Positions 36,301 through 44,340 of a stretch of 64,000 nucleotides of DNA are shown here, one piece after another; the first letter of the stretch is position 1, and each line of letters opens with the position of its first letter. Below the pieces are notes generated by a model that was not told the DNA's origin, ran no database searches, and saw only the letters and a list, made by a program, of their open reading frames with translations. Both the position numbers and the translations under genes were made by a program. The DNA comes from an uncultured Clostridia bacterium (GTDB taxonomy: Bacteria > Bacillota > Clostridia > Oscillospirales > Acutalibacteraceae), in the NCBI GenBank assembly GCA_947627725.1, contig CANQXE010000002.1:62001-126000 (forward strand). The letters run 5' to 3'.

Positions 36301-37207
36301 TCTTCCTTGCCTCCTTCTTTATTTTCCCGTTTTCAATTTGCCTTTTGATTTCGGGGATAACAAGTGTGGCGGCAACTATGATTGCGCATGTAAGCTTCAT
36401 AAGATTTTCACTGTTTTTACCAAAGAGTGAAACATCAATGACAAAGGCAACAATGATTTTATAAATCAGTGAGCCGACAACCGCGCTGATTAAGCCGAGA
36501 GCAACATTTCTTTTACCGAATATTGCCTCTCCTATAATAACGGCAGCAAGACCGTATATTAGCATACCGTTTGAAAAGCTCTGGTCGGATAAACCGAGAT
36601 AGTGCGAGATGAGAGCGCCTGAAAGCGCAATCAGACCGTTTGCCAAAGCAAGACCGAATATAAGTGAAAAATCAACATTGATTGATGATGCCTTAACCAT
36701 ATCCTGATTGTCACCCGTCGCTCTTATACAAAGACCTAAATGTGTTCTGAAAAAGATTATTACAAGTACGGTTATAATAACGCAGACTGCCGCGCCTATG
36801 ATTAATCCCGCAACTTTCTTGTCCGCTCCCGCAATGCCGAGCAGATTAAAAATTTTAGTGAACACGGAATTATCATTAAAATTAAGATTGGATGAGCCTC
36901 GCACCATAAGATTAACGGAGTAAAGTCCGCTCATTGTAATAATTCCTGCGAGAACGGGGTGTACCCTCAGCTTAGTTTGCAGCAGTCCCGTTATAACTCC
37001 GGCAAGGACGCCTGCCGCAAATGCCGCAATAAAGCTTAAAAGGCTGAACCCCTGCGCGGCAACGACTGCCGCGACAGCGGAGCCGAAGCCGAATGAGCCT
37101 TCTGTTGTAAGATCGGGTATGTCAAGTATTCTTAGTGAAATATAGATTCCAAGGGCGAGCAGTCCGTAAAGAAAGCCCTCCTCAATAGCTGTAATATAGA
37201 CCTGCAT
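36293..37207 (-). CDS. TrpXYZ-like ABC importer, permease
   Basis: Integral membrane subunit of 304 residues with about eight hydrophobic helices, of the branched-chain amino acid/ribose permease fold (BPD_transp_2). LGIYISLRILDIPDLTTEGSF at the N-terminus and LGLCIRATGDNQDMVKASSIN, the cytoplasmic coupling loop, are characteristic. GLAAVIIGEAIFGKRN is the second conserved loop. It lies between the binding protein (23 bases away) and the ATPase. Confidence 0.87.
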   Translation of the reverse strand: MQVYITAIEEGFLYGLLALGIYISLRILDIPDLTTEGSFGFGSAVAAVVAAQGFSLLSFIAAFAAGVLAGVITGLLQTKLRVHPVLAGIITMSGLYSVNLMVRGSSNLNFNDNSVFTKIFNLLGIAGADKKVAGLIIGAAVCVIITVLVIIFFRTHLGLCIRATGDNQDMVKASSINVDFSLIFGLALANGLIALSGALISHYLGLSDQSFSNGMLIYGLAAVIIGEAIFGKRNVALGLISAVVGSLIYKIIVAFVIDVSLFGKNSENLMKLTCAIIVAATLVIPEIKRQIENGKIKKEARKNA

Positions 37208-37230
37208 AAAATGAATTTCCTGTTTAAAAA

Positions 37231-38250
37231 TTATTTGTTTACTACTTGAATTTCGTATCCGATAGCATCCTTTGTCGGAGTCTCAATGCCGAGTGCCTGA
37301 GCAACGCTGCCGTTAAATGTGCAGTAGTCAATTCCGACAACAACCGACGGAATTTCCGTAATTGCCTTGCCGTTCATATATTCAACGCACATATCAGCGG
37401 TTTTTGCGCCGATTCCCTTATCGTCAATAGCAAGTGTCGCAAGGCAGCCGCTGTTGACAGTTGTTGCGGATGAGCAGTAGCTTGGCACCTTTGACTCACG
37501 GCAAACCTGCGCGAGTGCCTGTACACCGTCCTGAACAATAGCGTCATTTGGAACAAAGATTACATCACAACCGTTTGAAATAAGTGTTTCCGTCGCAGAT
37601 TTAACGTCGGCTGAGGTTTCAACCGTTGCAGATTCATACTTGATGTTTTTTGAGTCAAGATATTTCTGTGCGGACTCAACAGTATTTACGGCATTTATTT
37701 GTGATGTTGAGTAGATAAAGCCCCACTTTGTTACGTCAGGCGTAATTTTGTAGCCCATTTCAATGATGTCTGACACAGGGATTGCGTTTGATGTTCCCGT
37801 AGCGTTTTTATCCGGCATTCCCATATCGGTAATTATCTTTGCCTCAACAGGGGCGGAAACGGCACAGAAGAAACACGGAGTATCTGACTGAAGATTAACA
37901 AGTGTCTGTGTGCAGGCTGTTCCAATTGTGAAAATTGCATTATATGAGCCATCGTCCATTGAACTGATAATTGTTGAAAGCGCGGAAGTATCGTTTTGCG
38001 CGTCCTTGTAAACAAAATCAGCGTTTTCAAATCCCTTTGCTTTCATTTGCTCAATGATACCGTCCTTCATATCAACAAACGCGCCGTTCGCGCCTGTCTG
38101 AACAACAACACCGAACTTTGCCGGCTTTGCGGTATCAGGTGTAGTTGACTCACCTTTACTGTCCTCATTTGCCGAGCATCCCGCAAAGCAAGCGGCAACG
38201 ACAAGCACCGTAAGTAAAATCGCGGTAATTTTTTTTAGTGTCTTTTTCAT
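37231..38250 (-). CDS. TrpXYZ-like ABC importer, substrate-binding lipoprotein
   Basis: Lipid-anchored periplasmic-type binding protein (ABC_sub_bind/DUF534 family), 339 residues. The signal peptide MKKTLKKITAILLTVLVVAA ends in lipobox CFAGC. The two Rossmann-like lobes include DGIIEQMKAKGFENADFVYK, FTIGTACTQTL, VTKWGFIYSTSQINAV and DVIFVPNDAIVQDG. The family includes TrpX and related aromatic-ligand binders. Upstream by 11 bases is an iron-type alcohol dehydrogenase, suggesting that the imported compound may be linked to a small-molecule redox step, but the ligand is not readable. Confidence 0.88.
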   Translation of the reverse strand: MKKTLKKITAILLTVLVVAACFAGCSANEDSKGESTTPDTAKPAKFGVVVQTGANGAFVDMKDGIIEQMKAKGFENADFVYKDAQNDTSALSTIISSMDDGSYNAIFTIGTACTQTLVNLQSDTPCFFCAVSAPVEAKIITDMGMPDKNATGTSNAIPVSDIIEMGYKITPDVTKWGFIYSTSQINAVNTVESAQKYLDSKNIKYESATVETSADVKSATETLISNGCDVIFVPNDAIVQDGVQALAQVCRESKVPSYCSSATTVNSGCLATLAIDDKGIGAKTADMCVEYMNGKAITEIPSVVVGIDYCTFNGSVAQALGIETPTKDAIGYEIQVVNK

Positions 38251-38261
38251 AAAAACCTCTC

Positions 38262-39353
38262 CTAATTATTTTTATTATATTTTTCAAGCTCTTTAAAAGC
38301 TTTTAATACCATTTCTTCAGTAATTTTGTAGGGGTTGTGGTCAATATCCTTCATTTTGCATACCATTGGAACAAGTCTGTCTAAATCGGTCTCGCTCATT
38401 TCTATATCAGCAAGACAAGTTGGAAGTGCGATGGATTTGTTAAAGTCATACATAGTTTTAAACATTTGAGTATCGCCGTCAACAAGCAAGAGAATAAGCA
38501 CTCCGTATGCCACGACCTCACCGTGAAGATGCCTTTCTTCAATATGAGGGTATGAGGTCAGCGCATAAAATACTGCGTGCGCAAGTCCGGTATTATAATC
38601 TATGATATGCTCGGCGGTTAAAAGAATAGACGCTATTCCCGTTGTAACAACAACAGACAGTATTGCCTGTTCAACTTCAAAGCTCGTCTTTCCTTCCTTA
38701 AAATCCTCTAAAGCCTTTTTACCGTATTTTAAAAGCGGATAAAGGCAAAGCCGGCTTGTTGTTACACCAAGAGCGTGATAGTGCACCAAATCCTCATCAC
38801 GGCTGCTCATAGACGCTTCAAAATACTTTGCGTATGTGTCGCCCATACCTGCCCAGATATATTTTGCGGGCGACTGCGCGATAACCGGCGTGTAAATAAA
38901 ACAGTGCTTAGCGGGAGCAGGGAAGAAAAACGGCTCCTTGAAACTGCCGTCGCTGTTATACATAATTGATACGGCTGTTGTGCCCGAGCAGTTTGACGCA
39001 ATAGTCGGGAACGTAAAGATTGTTTTATTAGTCATATAGGCAAGAGCCTTAGCTGTGTCGAGCGCTTTTCCTCCGCCGATTGCAAAAATCATATCAGCTT
39101 TTTTTACGGAAGTGTTATTTTTAAGCATTTCGACATTTTCATAGCTTGCCTCACCGCCGTACCATACAAAATCAAGTATTTCAATAGAGGTGTTCTCAAT
39201 ACTTTTCTGAATTAAATCCCTGACCTTGCTCATAGCGGTTTTACCGCCTATGCATACAGCCTTGCTTCCGAATGGGGAACAAATTTCTCCGATTTTATCA
39301 TATACCTTTTCACCGATTGAATAGCTCGGCAGACTGATTGAATAATTTTCCAA
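38262..39353 (-). CDS. Iron-containing alcohol dehydrogenase family protein (GldA-like)
   Basis: NAD(P)-dependent metal enzyme of 363 residues in the glycerol dehydrogenase branch. LPSYSIGEKVYDKIGEI opens the protein. The nucleotide-binding motif is FAIGGGKALDTAK; metal ligands are expected in GDTYAKYFE (Asp), LAHAVFYAL (His) and HGEVVAYG (His). TTG start at 39353 with GGGAAG upstream; the next residues fit the family N-terminus. It is the first gene of the operon with the TrpXYZ-like importer, transcribed from a consensus promoter. The substrate could be glycerol or another polyol or ketone; not known. Confidence 0.83.
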   Translation of the reverse strand: MENYSISLPSYSIGEKVYDKIGEICSPFGSKAVCIGGKTAMSKVRDLIQKSIENTSIEILDFVWYGGEASYENVEMLKNNTSVKKADMIFAIGGGKALDTAKALAYMTNKTIFTFPTIASNCSGTTAVSIMYNSDGSFKEPFFFPAPAKHCFIYTPVIAQSPAKYIWAGMGDTYAKYFEASMSSRDEDLVHYHALGVTTSRLCLYPLLKYGKKALEDFKEGKTSFEVEQAILSVVVTTGIASILLTAEHIIDYNTGLAHAVFYALTSYPHIEERHLHGEVVAYGVLILLLVDGDTQMFKTMYDFNKSIALPTCLADIEMSETDLDRLVPMVCKMKDIDHNPYKITEEMVLKAFKELEKYNKNN

Positions 39354-39391
39354 ATATAAGACTTCCCATTTGCTTTAATTTAATAAAGTAA

Positions 39392-39420
39392 ATTATATCA
39401 TTATATGACTGTGTTGTCAA
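39392..39420 (-). promoter_or_regulatory. Sigma-A promoter of the dehydrogenase-ABC operon
   Basis: On the minus strand, TTGACA (39420-39415) and TATAAT (39397-39392) with 17-base spacing: a full consensus promoter. The leader before the TTG start is short (about 30 bases), leaving no room for a riboswitch. Confidence 0.85.
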
Positions 39421-39452
39421 ACGAACAATTCTTTATTAAAAATATTTTCTAC

Positions 39453-39481
39453 TTGTCTAATTCGTCAATATGTTATATACT
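39453..39481 (+). promoter_or_regulatory. Sigma-A-type promoter for the radical SAM gene
   Basis: TTGTCT (39453-39458) and TATACT (39476-39481) with 17-base spacing. It is divergent from the dehydrogenase promoter 33 bases away. Confidence 0.6.
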
Positions 39482-39507
39482 AATTGATAGATTCGGAAGG
39501 TGGTTTA

Positions 39508-40584
39508 ATGTCAATATCAGTTATGCTGAAACCTGCGTCAAGTAATTGTAATCTCAGATGCGAGTATTGCTTTTATCATTCTCTTTCCGCTGAAAGGCAA
39601 GAGTTTTCGAAGGGAATGATGAGTATTGATACTGCAAATAGAGTTATTGACTCTGCTCTTGACTTCGCAAAGGGGACAGACGTTTACTTCACCTTTCAGG
39701 GCGGTGAGCCGCTCCTTTGCGGTATGGATTTTTACAGGCATTTTGTTTCATATACTAAGAAAAACAACAGACACGGCTCTCCCATACATATTTGTCTGCA
39801 AACAAACGGTACGCTTATTACAGAGGAGTTCGCTGAGTTTTTTAAGAAAAATAATTTTTTAATCGGCGTTTCCCTTGACGGTGATAAAACGCTTAATTCC
39901 TACAGGATTTATGCGGACGGCTCCGACTCCTTCAGCGATGTTATGCGGGGTATTGAACTGCTTAAAAGATACGGGGTAAACTTTAATGTTTTGTCTGTGC
40001 TTACAAAGCGTACGGCACAAAATTTTCGTAAAGCGTACAGATTTTTTAAAGAAAACGGACTGCGTTATCTTCAGTTTATTCCGTGCCTCAGACCGATGAA
40101 AAGCAATTATGATGAAGAGCTTTATATGGACTGTGATGATTACGCTGAATTTCTCTCACGTGGTTTTAATATCTATTTTAACGACTATATGAGGGGCGAA
40201 TATGTATCAATCCGTTCGTTTGATAATTATGTTTCGCTCTCGGCGGGGAACAATGCCGAGCAGTGCGGAATGAACGGCTGCTGTTCAACGCAGTTTGTTG
40301 TTGAGGGGGACGGAAGTGTTTATCCCTGTGACTTTTATTGTACTGACGAATGGTATCTCGGCAATATCAATGAAAGCTCCTTTGATGCGCTTTATCACGG
40401 CGAAAGGGCTGCTGCGTTTTTAAAGGAGTCATTTAAGCTAAGCGATGAATGTAAAAATTGCGGTTACTTTTATATATGCCGAGGAGGAGGCTGTAAGCGT
40501 AACCGACAGGACAAGGATTACTGCTCTGCCTATAAAAAATTCTTTTCTGTCAGTGAATATAAGATGAAACAAATGAAAGGATAA
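39508..40584 (+). CDS. Radical SAM/SPASM protein (anaerobic sulfatase maturase-like)
   Basis: Radical SAM enzyme of about 358 residues with CNLRCEYC (C14, C18, C21) for the SAM-binding [4Fe-4S] cluster. FTFQGGEPLL and LQTNGTLI are the next conserved strands. The C-terminal SPASM region has many cysteines (QCGMNGCCS, YPCDFYC, CKNCGYFYICRGGGC, YCSAYK) for two auxiliary clusters, as in anaerobic sulfatase maturases that make formylglycine. No sulfatase gene is seen in the window, and the next gene (6 bases on) is a lipoprotein. The target may be a remote sulfatase or another protein. The start at 39508 follows GGAAGGTGG. Confidence 0.87.
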   Translation: MSISVMLKPASSNCNLRCEYCFYHSLSAERQEFSKGMMSIDTANRVIDSALDFAKGTDVYFTFQGGEPLLCGMDFYRHFVSYTKKNNRHGSPIHICLQTNGTLITEEFAEFFKKNNFLIGVSLDGDKTLNSYRIYADGSDSFSDVMRGIELLKRYGVNFNVLSVLTKRTAQNFRKAYRFFKENGLRYLQFIPCLRPMKSNYDEELYMDCDDYAEFLSRGFNIYFNDYMRGEYVSIRSFDNYVSLSAGNNAEQCGMNGCCSTQFVVEGDGSVYPCDFYCTDEWYLGNINESSFDALYHGERAAAFLKESFKLSDECKNCGYFYICRGGGCKRNRQDKDYCSAYKKFFSVSEYKMKQMKG

Positions 40585-40590
40585 ATATTT

Positions 40591-41475
40591 ATGAAAAAAA
40601 CGGTTTGCACTATTATTTCCCTGGTAATGATTATATCTGTATTTTCGGCTTGTTCAAAGGATGACAATACAAAGAATGAGCAGAAAACACAACAAAATAT
40701 CACTCTTGATTCTCATTATGAAAACACGGATGAAAGTGCCGTAAGAGCATATGAAAAGCTCTGTAATGCGGTAATTGCCGGAGAAAAGGAGGTTAAATTC
40801 AACATTTCGCTAATTGACAGCGTCAATCAGCTTTTTTATACTTGCTTTCCGCTTTATCCGCTTGTTGAGAGCATTGATATTTTAGCTGATTCATCGGGCG
40901 TTAAAGTAACATATAAAAACAGTGATGAGGAGCATTTGAGTCTCGTTTCACAGTTTTTTGATAAAATTGATACAATAAAAGCTGAGTGCGAATACGGCAA
41001 GGTTAATAATGACAGATATATTTTTAATGTCTATACCTATATAACAAAGAATTTCTCGCTTGATAATTCTGTATTGACAACCTTTGATACAGTTATGCAG
41101 GGTAAGGGATACTCCGCGCCGATTTGTTCCTTATTTGAGTATCTGGTTTTGCAGGGCGGCGGAAGGGCAAGCCATATATTAAGCGTTAATTCAGCGGAAG
41201 GTATAATATCATACGCGGAATTTAAGGGGAAATGGTATTATTTTAATCCCGTGCTTGATATAAAGAATAATAAAGGCAATGCCCTGACAGGCTTTGCTAT
41301 GAACGACAGCAGGGCAGGCGGCTCGGATTTTAAGTATACCGATGAATCTCCGGTCGATAAAGTAACGGATAAGGCTTTTGATAAACTGAAAAATTCTAAG
41401 TTATATGAGATGGACGGCAATAAGGTAAATGTTACCTGTGGAGATAACAGCAGCTTTGTGATAGAATTTAACTAA
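40591..41475 (+). CDS. Lipoprotein with a degenerate transglutaminase-like domain
   Basis: Surface lipoprotein of 294 residues. The signal peptide ends in a lipobox with Cys21 (FSAC). Residues about 170-225 resemble a transglutaminase core: Cys179 in a SAPICSLFEYLVL helix and the WYYFNPVLD strand near the end. The usual catalytic His is not found in the expected position before KW, and the Asp of the D-P motif is Asn219, so the domain may be inactive or serve in binding. It follows the radical SAM gene closely and is probably cotranscribed. Function unknown; the fold call is tentative. Confidence 0.55.
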   Translation: MKKTVCTIISLVMIISVFSACSKDDNTKNEQKTQQNITLDSHYENTDESAVRAYEKLCNAVIAGEKEVKFNISLIDSVNQLFYTCFPLYPLVESIDILADSSGVKVTYKNSDEEHLSLVSQFFDKIDTIKAECEYGKVNNDRYIFNVYTYITKNFSLDNSVLTTFDTVMQGKGYSAPICSLFEYLVLQGGGRASHILSVNSAEGIISYAEFKGKWYYFNPVLDIKNNKGNALTGFAMNDSRAGGSDFKYTDESPVDKVTDKAFDKLKNSKLYEMDGNKVNVTCGDNSSFVIEFN

Positions 41476-41503
41476 AATAATAGTTTGATTTGTCAGTTTT
41501 TTG

Positions 41504-41532
41504 TTGTAATTGCTTAAATTATATGTTAGAAT
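41504..41532 (+). promoter_or_regulatory. Sigma-A-type promoter for the MFS gene
   Basis: TTGTAA (41504-41509) and TAGAAT (41527-41532) with 17-base spacing, 35 bases before the start codon. Confidence 0.5.
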
Positions 41533-41567
41533 AATTAAGTTAGTAACTTTAGATAAGGAGATTCTGT

Positions 41568-43988
41568 ATGGTCGGAAATGTAAACATTAAGCAAAAAGCA
41601 ATGACCTTGATTGATAATATAAGGTTTTACTGGAAGGAACCTCCTAAGGGCAGATATATGTCCTTTAAGGAAATTGCCGCATATGCCGGCGGAGGAATCG
41701 GCGCTTATTTTATAATTACAGTCGGCAGTAATCTTATTGTTTCAACAACTAATATGATTGTAGCCGGTGCAATCGGTATAGGCGCAATGGATATGTATTA
41801 TCTTTATCTTATTGCCACGCTTGCGAATATTCCGCTTACAGGTATCCGTGCCAATATGATAGATAATACACGAGGTAAAGGCGGAAAATACAGACCTTAT
41901 CTTTTATCAATGGGTATTCCCACAGCAATAATTGCAGTAGGGTATGTCTGGTTTCCTTACGAGTATCTCGGAAATTTATTTACCGGTCAGCTTTTCGGCA
42001 GGAGTGCAGCCTATGTCGCAACCTGCGCAATCGTTTTGATTTTCAATCTTCTGCTACAGTTTTTCTTTAATTTCTTTAATGACGCTTACACAAATTTAAT
42101 TCACGTTTTATCGCCTAATACTCAGGAGCGTACTGATGTTCTGGCTGTAAAGTCTGTTGTTTATTCACTCGCTCCGTCAATTATGAATGCCGCATTACCG
42201 CTTATTTCACAGTTTGCGGCAAATAACAATCTTTACGATATTAGAGTTTACAGAATAGGCTATCCTATTTTTGCGCTTATAGGTGTCTGTCTCACAGTCG
42301 TAGTTTTTGCCAATACAAAGGAAAAAATATTGCAGGCGAAAACTCACACAATCCAGATAAGCTTTATGGATTCGCTTAAGTCGGTTGCCAAAAACAAGTA
42401 TTTCTGGATTATTGCTATTGCAGGATGGGCAGGCTTCCTTGAAGGCGCTTACGGAAATATTTTAACGTGGTCGCAAAGTTACGGTCACTCCTGCAACGGT
42501 GCAACACTTGCCCTTATTAATACACTTACCGGTAACGCTTCTCTTTGGGGAATGCTTCTCGCTCCTATATGTATCCGTAAGTGGGGAAAGAAGAAAGTGC
42601 TTGTTGCTGTCAATCTTCTTAATGTAGTTTGCATTTTAGCAATGCTTATAAATATGCACAGCATCTGGTGGCTGTTTGTATGCGTTTACTTTAATTGGCT
42701 TGTCAGCGCGTTTGAACAGATTACCACCCCTGCCATTCAAGCGGATATCCGTGATTATCAGCAGTTCAAATCAGGCGAGCGTATAGACGGTATGTTTGCT
42801 ACTGTTATGACTATCGGTAATATTGTAACACTGCTTACCGCGTCTGTTGTTCCCGCCGTTCAAAAATACTACGGCGTTTATGAGGGTAACGGCTACGCTA
42901 AGCCGTTTGATATTCTCGATGTCAACAGCGGTCAGCCCGGACTTCTTTATAAGCTGATGGGCGCGCTGATATTAATGGCTGCGGTCGGAGCGTTTTTAAA
43001 TGTAGTTCCGTACTTTTTCTATGATTTTACCGAAAAGAAGCAGAAGAGCATCATTCGTGTTCTTCAGGTTCGCTCTCTCTTTGAGGATTACGCAAATAAT
43101 GCTCTTGATAATCATAAGCTCGTTGAAGCGATTGACCTTGTAAATGACGCAAGAAAGATGGCTGACGAAACACCGAAAAATGTATCAAAGAGCGATTATA
43201 AAAATATTGAAAACAAGCAGGAACGCAAGCAGGCTAAGAAGGCTTACCGTGAGGCTCTTAACTTTAATGAGGAAATTGAAATTTCCAAGTTTGTATGCGG
43301 TGAGCTTGATAAATTCAATTCCGAACTGTTTAAGCATGAGATTGCTGTTTACCGTGAAATTTATAATCAGGGATTTGAAGGAATTAAAAATATAAATCTT
43401 TCCGAGGCGCGCCGTGAGCTTTCAAAGGCAAAGCAATTTCCAAAGGGCACTCCTGAGGAAAAGGAATTGCGCAAATTTGAAATTGAGCTTGCCAAGAAAA
43501 ATATATCAGCGAAAAAAGCGTATGATAAGTATTACGGCAGCGTAAACGCTTTTGAAGAACCCAATATGGAATCACTTACCGAGCTTTTTGATAAGGAAGA
43601 CAGTCTTGATCGTGATATTTATGAATTATCAACTGAAGAGAATGTTGCTAAAAAGTCAAATGATAAACAGCTTGTAAAAGAGATTAAGAATAAAATTAAA
43701 AAGCTCACCGCTGAAAAGAAAACTGTTGTTAAACAGCAAAAGGTTATTATGGATGAATTTGCTAAATTCAACAGAGCGGCAAAGCCGTTTAATGATGCAA
43801 AGAAGCTCCTTGCGCAGGAGGAAAATTACAGTCGGTTTGATGAAATCGCTGCCCTTTATGACGAAGCAAAGGAAAAAGCGGAGGAAGAGGACAGAATCAA
43901 GGATAAGGAAATTGAAAGAAAGCGCGCTGAGGAGCAGGCTGAAATCGCAAGGCGCAAGGCGGAAAAGCTTGCAAGGAAAAATAAGTAA
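41568..43988 (+). CDS. MFS transporter (GPH/MFS_2-like) with long C-terminal coiled coil
   Basis: An 806-residue protein. Residues about 30-480 contain about twelve hydrophobic helices, with GIRANMIDNTRGKGGKYRPY resembling the conserved D-x(3)-R-K-GKYRP loop of glycoside-pentoside-hexuronide carriers. Residues about 490-806 form a charged, helical cytoplasmic tail with repeated Lys/Glu-rich segments, ending EEQAEIARRKAEKLARKNK. The tail shows no IIA phosphotransferase motif, unlike LacS-type fusions. It could be a scaffold or regulatory domain (inference). Substrate unknown. A terminator follows. Confidence 0.78.
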   Translation: MVGNVNIKQKAMTLIDNIRFYWKEPPKGRYMSFKEIAAYAGGGIGAYFIITVGSNLIVSTTNMIVAGAIGIGAMDMYYLYLIATLANIPLTGIRANMIDNTRGKGGKYRPYLLSMGIPTAIIAVGYVWFPYEYLGNLFTGQLFGRSAAYVATCAIVLIFNLLLQFFFNFFNDAYTNLIHVLSPNTQERTDVLAVKSVVYSLAPSIMNAALPLISQFAANNNLYDIRVYRIGYPIFALIGVCLTVVVFANTKEKILQAKTHTIQISFMDSLKSVAKNKYFWIIAIAGWAGFLEGAYGNILTWSQSYGHSCNGATLALINTLTGNASLWGMLLAPICIRKWGKKKVLVAVNLLNVVCILAMLINMHSIWWLFVCVYFNWLVSAFEQITTPAIQADIRDYQQFKSGERIDGMFATVMTIGNIVTLLTASVVPAVQKYYGVYEGNGYAKPFDILDVNSGQPGLLYKLMGALILMAAVGAFLNVVPYFFYDFTEKKQKSIIRVLQVRSLFEDYANNALDNHKLVEAIDLVNDARKMADETPKNVSKSDYKNIENKQERKQAKKAYREALNFNEEIEISKFVCGELDKFNSELFKHEIAVYREIYNQGFEGIKNINLSEARRELSKAKQFPKGTPEEKELRKFEIELAKKNISAKKAYDKYYGSVNAFEEPNMESLTELFDKEDSLDRDIYELSTEENVAKKSNDKQLVKEIKNKIKKLTAEKKTVVKQQKVIMDEFAKFNRAAKPFNDAKKLLAQEENYSRFDEIAALYDEAKEKAEEEDRIKDKEIERKRAEEQAEIARRKAEKLARKNK

Positions 43989-44000
43989 TTATGTACATAA

Positions 44001-44040
44001 AGGGGCTGTCTCTCTCATTTGAGACAGCCTCTTGATATTT
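44001..44040 (+). terminator. Terminator after the MFS gene
   Basis: AGGGGCTGTCTC pairs with GAGACAGCCTCT around an eight-base loop, followed by TGATATTTT. Confidence 0.75.
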
Positions 44041-44124
44041 TGACAATATTCCCAAACATCTCTTTTTTTGCATACAATGAAGTATATCATACTATATGTT
44101 ATGTTACGAAAAGAGGTACTAATT

Positions 44125-44340
44125 ATGACTTTATTTATAAAGGTAGGTTCGATTACAAACGCTCAGCGCGGACAAAGAGTATTGCGCTCAAGCGGATACA
44201 AGGCTCAAATAAAAAAGATAGAAAAGCCCACTAAAACCGAAGGCTGCGGTTATGCGCTTGAAGTTTATGCAAGCGATAACGAGCCTGTCAATATTCTGGA
44301 ACGCAACAGGATAACGATACGCGGGGTTGAGGTAATATGA
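44125..44340 (+). CDS. DUF3343 (putative Se/S carrier-like) protein
   Basis: A 71-residue protein beginning with a short beta strand and helix (FIKVGSITNAQRGQRVLRSS) and containing an EGCGYALEVYA motif with one cysteine in the position typical of DUF3343. This family is annotated as putative selenium/sulfur carrier-like. ATG 44125 is chosen with GAGGT 7 bases upstream. Its stop overlaps the start of the cysteine desulfurase-like gene, and such pairs are common, so it may accept sulfur or selenium from that enzyme (inference). Confidence 0.75.
   Translation: MTLFIKVGSITNAQRGQRVLRSSGYKAQIKKIEKPTKTEGCGYALEVYASDNEPVNILERNRITIRGVEVI

Noticed and set aside
40840-40870. Sulfatase-type C-x-P-x-R motif in the lipoprotein next to the maturase
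   Set aside because: The nearest sequence is CFPLY, without the Arg, and the rest of the protein is not a sulfatase.
44040-44078. TTGACA with TACAAT as the DUF3343 promoter
   Set aside because: Spacing is 27 bases; TTGCAT-16-TACTAT at 44068-44095 is possible but weak, so none is listed.
44019-44234. Reading frame overlapping the DUF3343 gene start
   Set aside because: It lacks a ribosome site, overlaps the terminator, and shows no conserved features; it is a shadow of 44125-44340.
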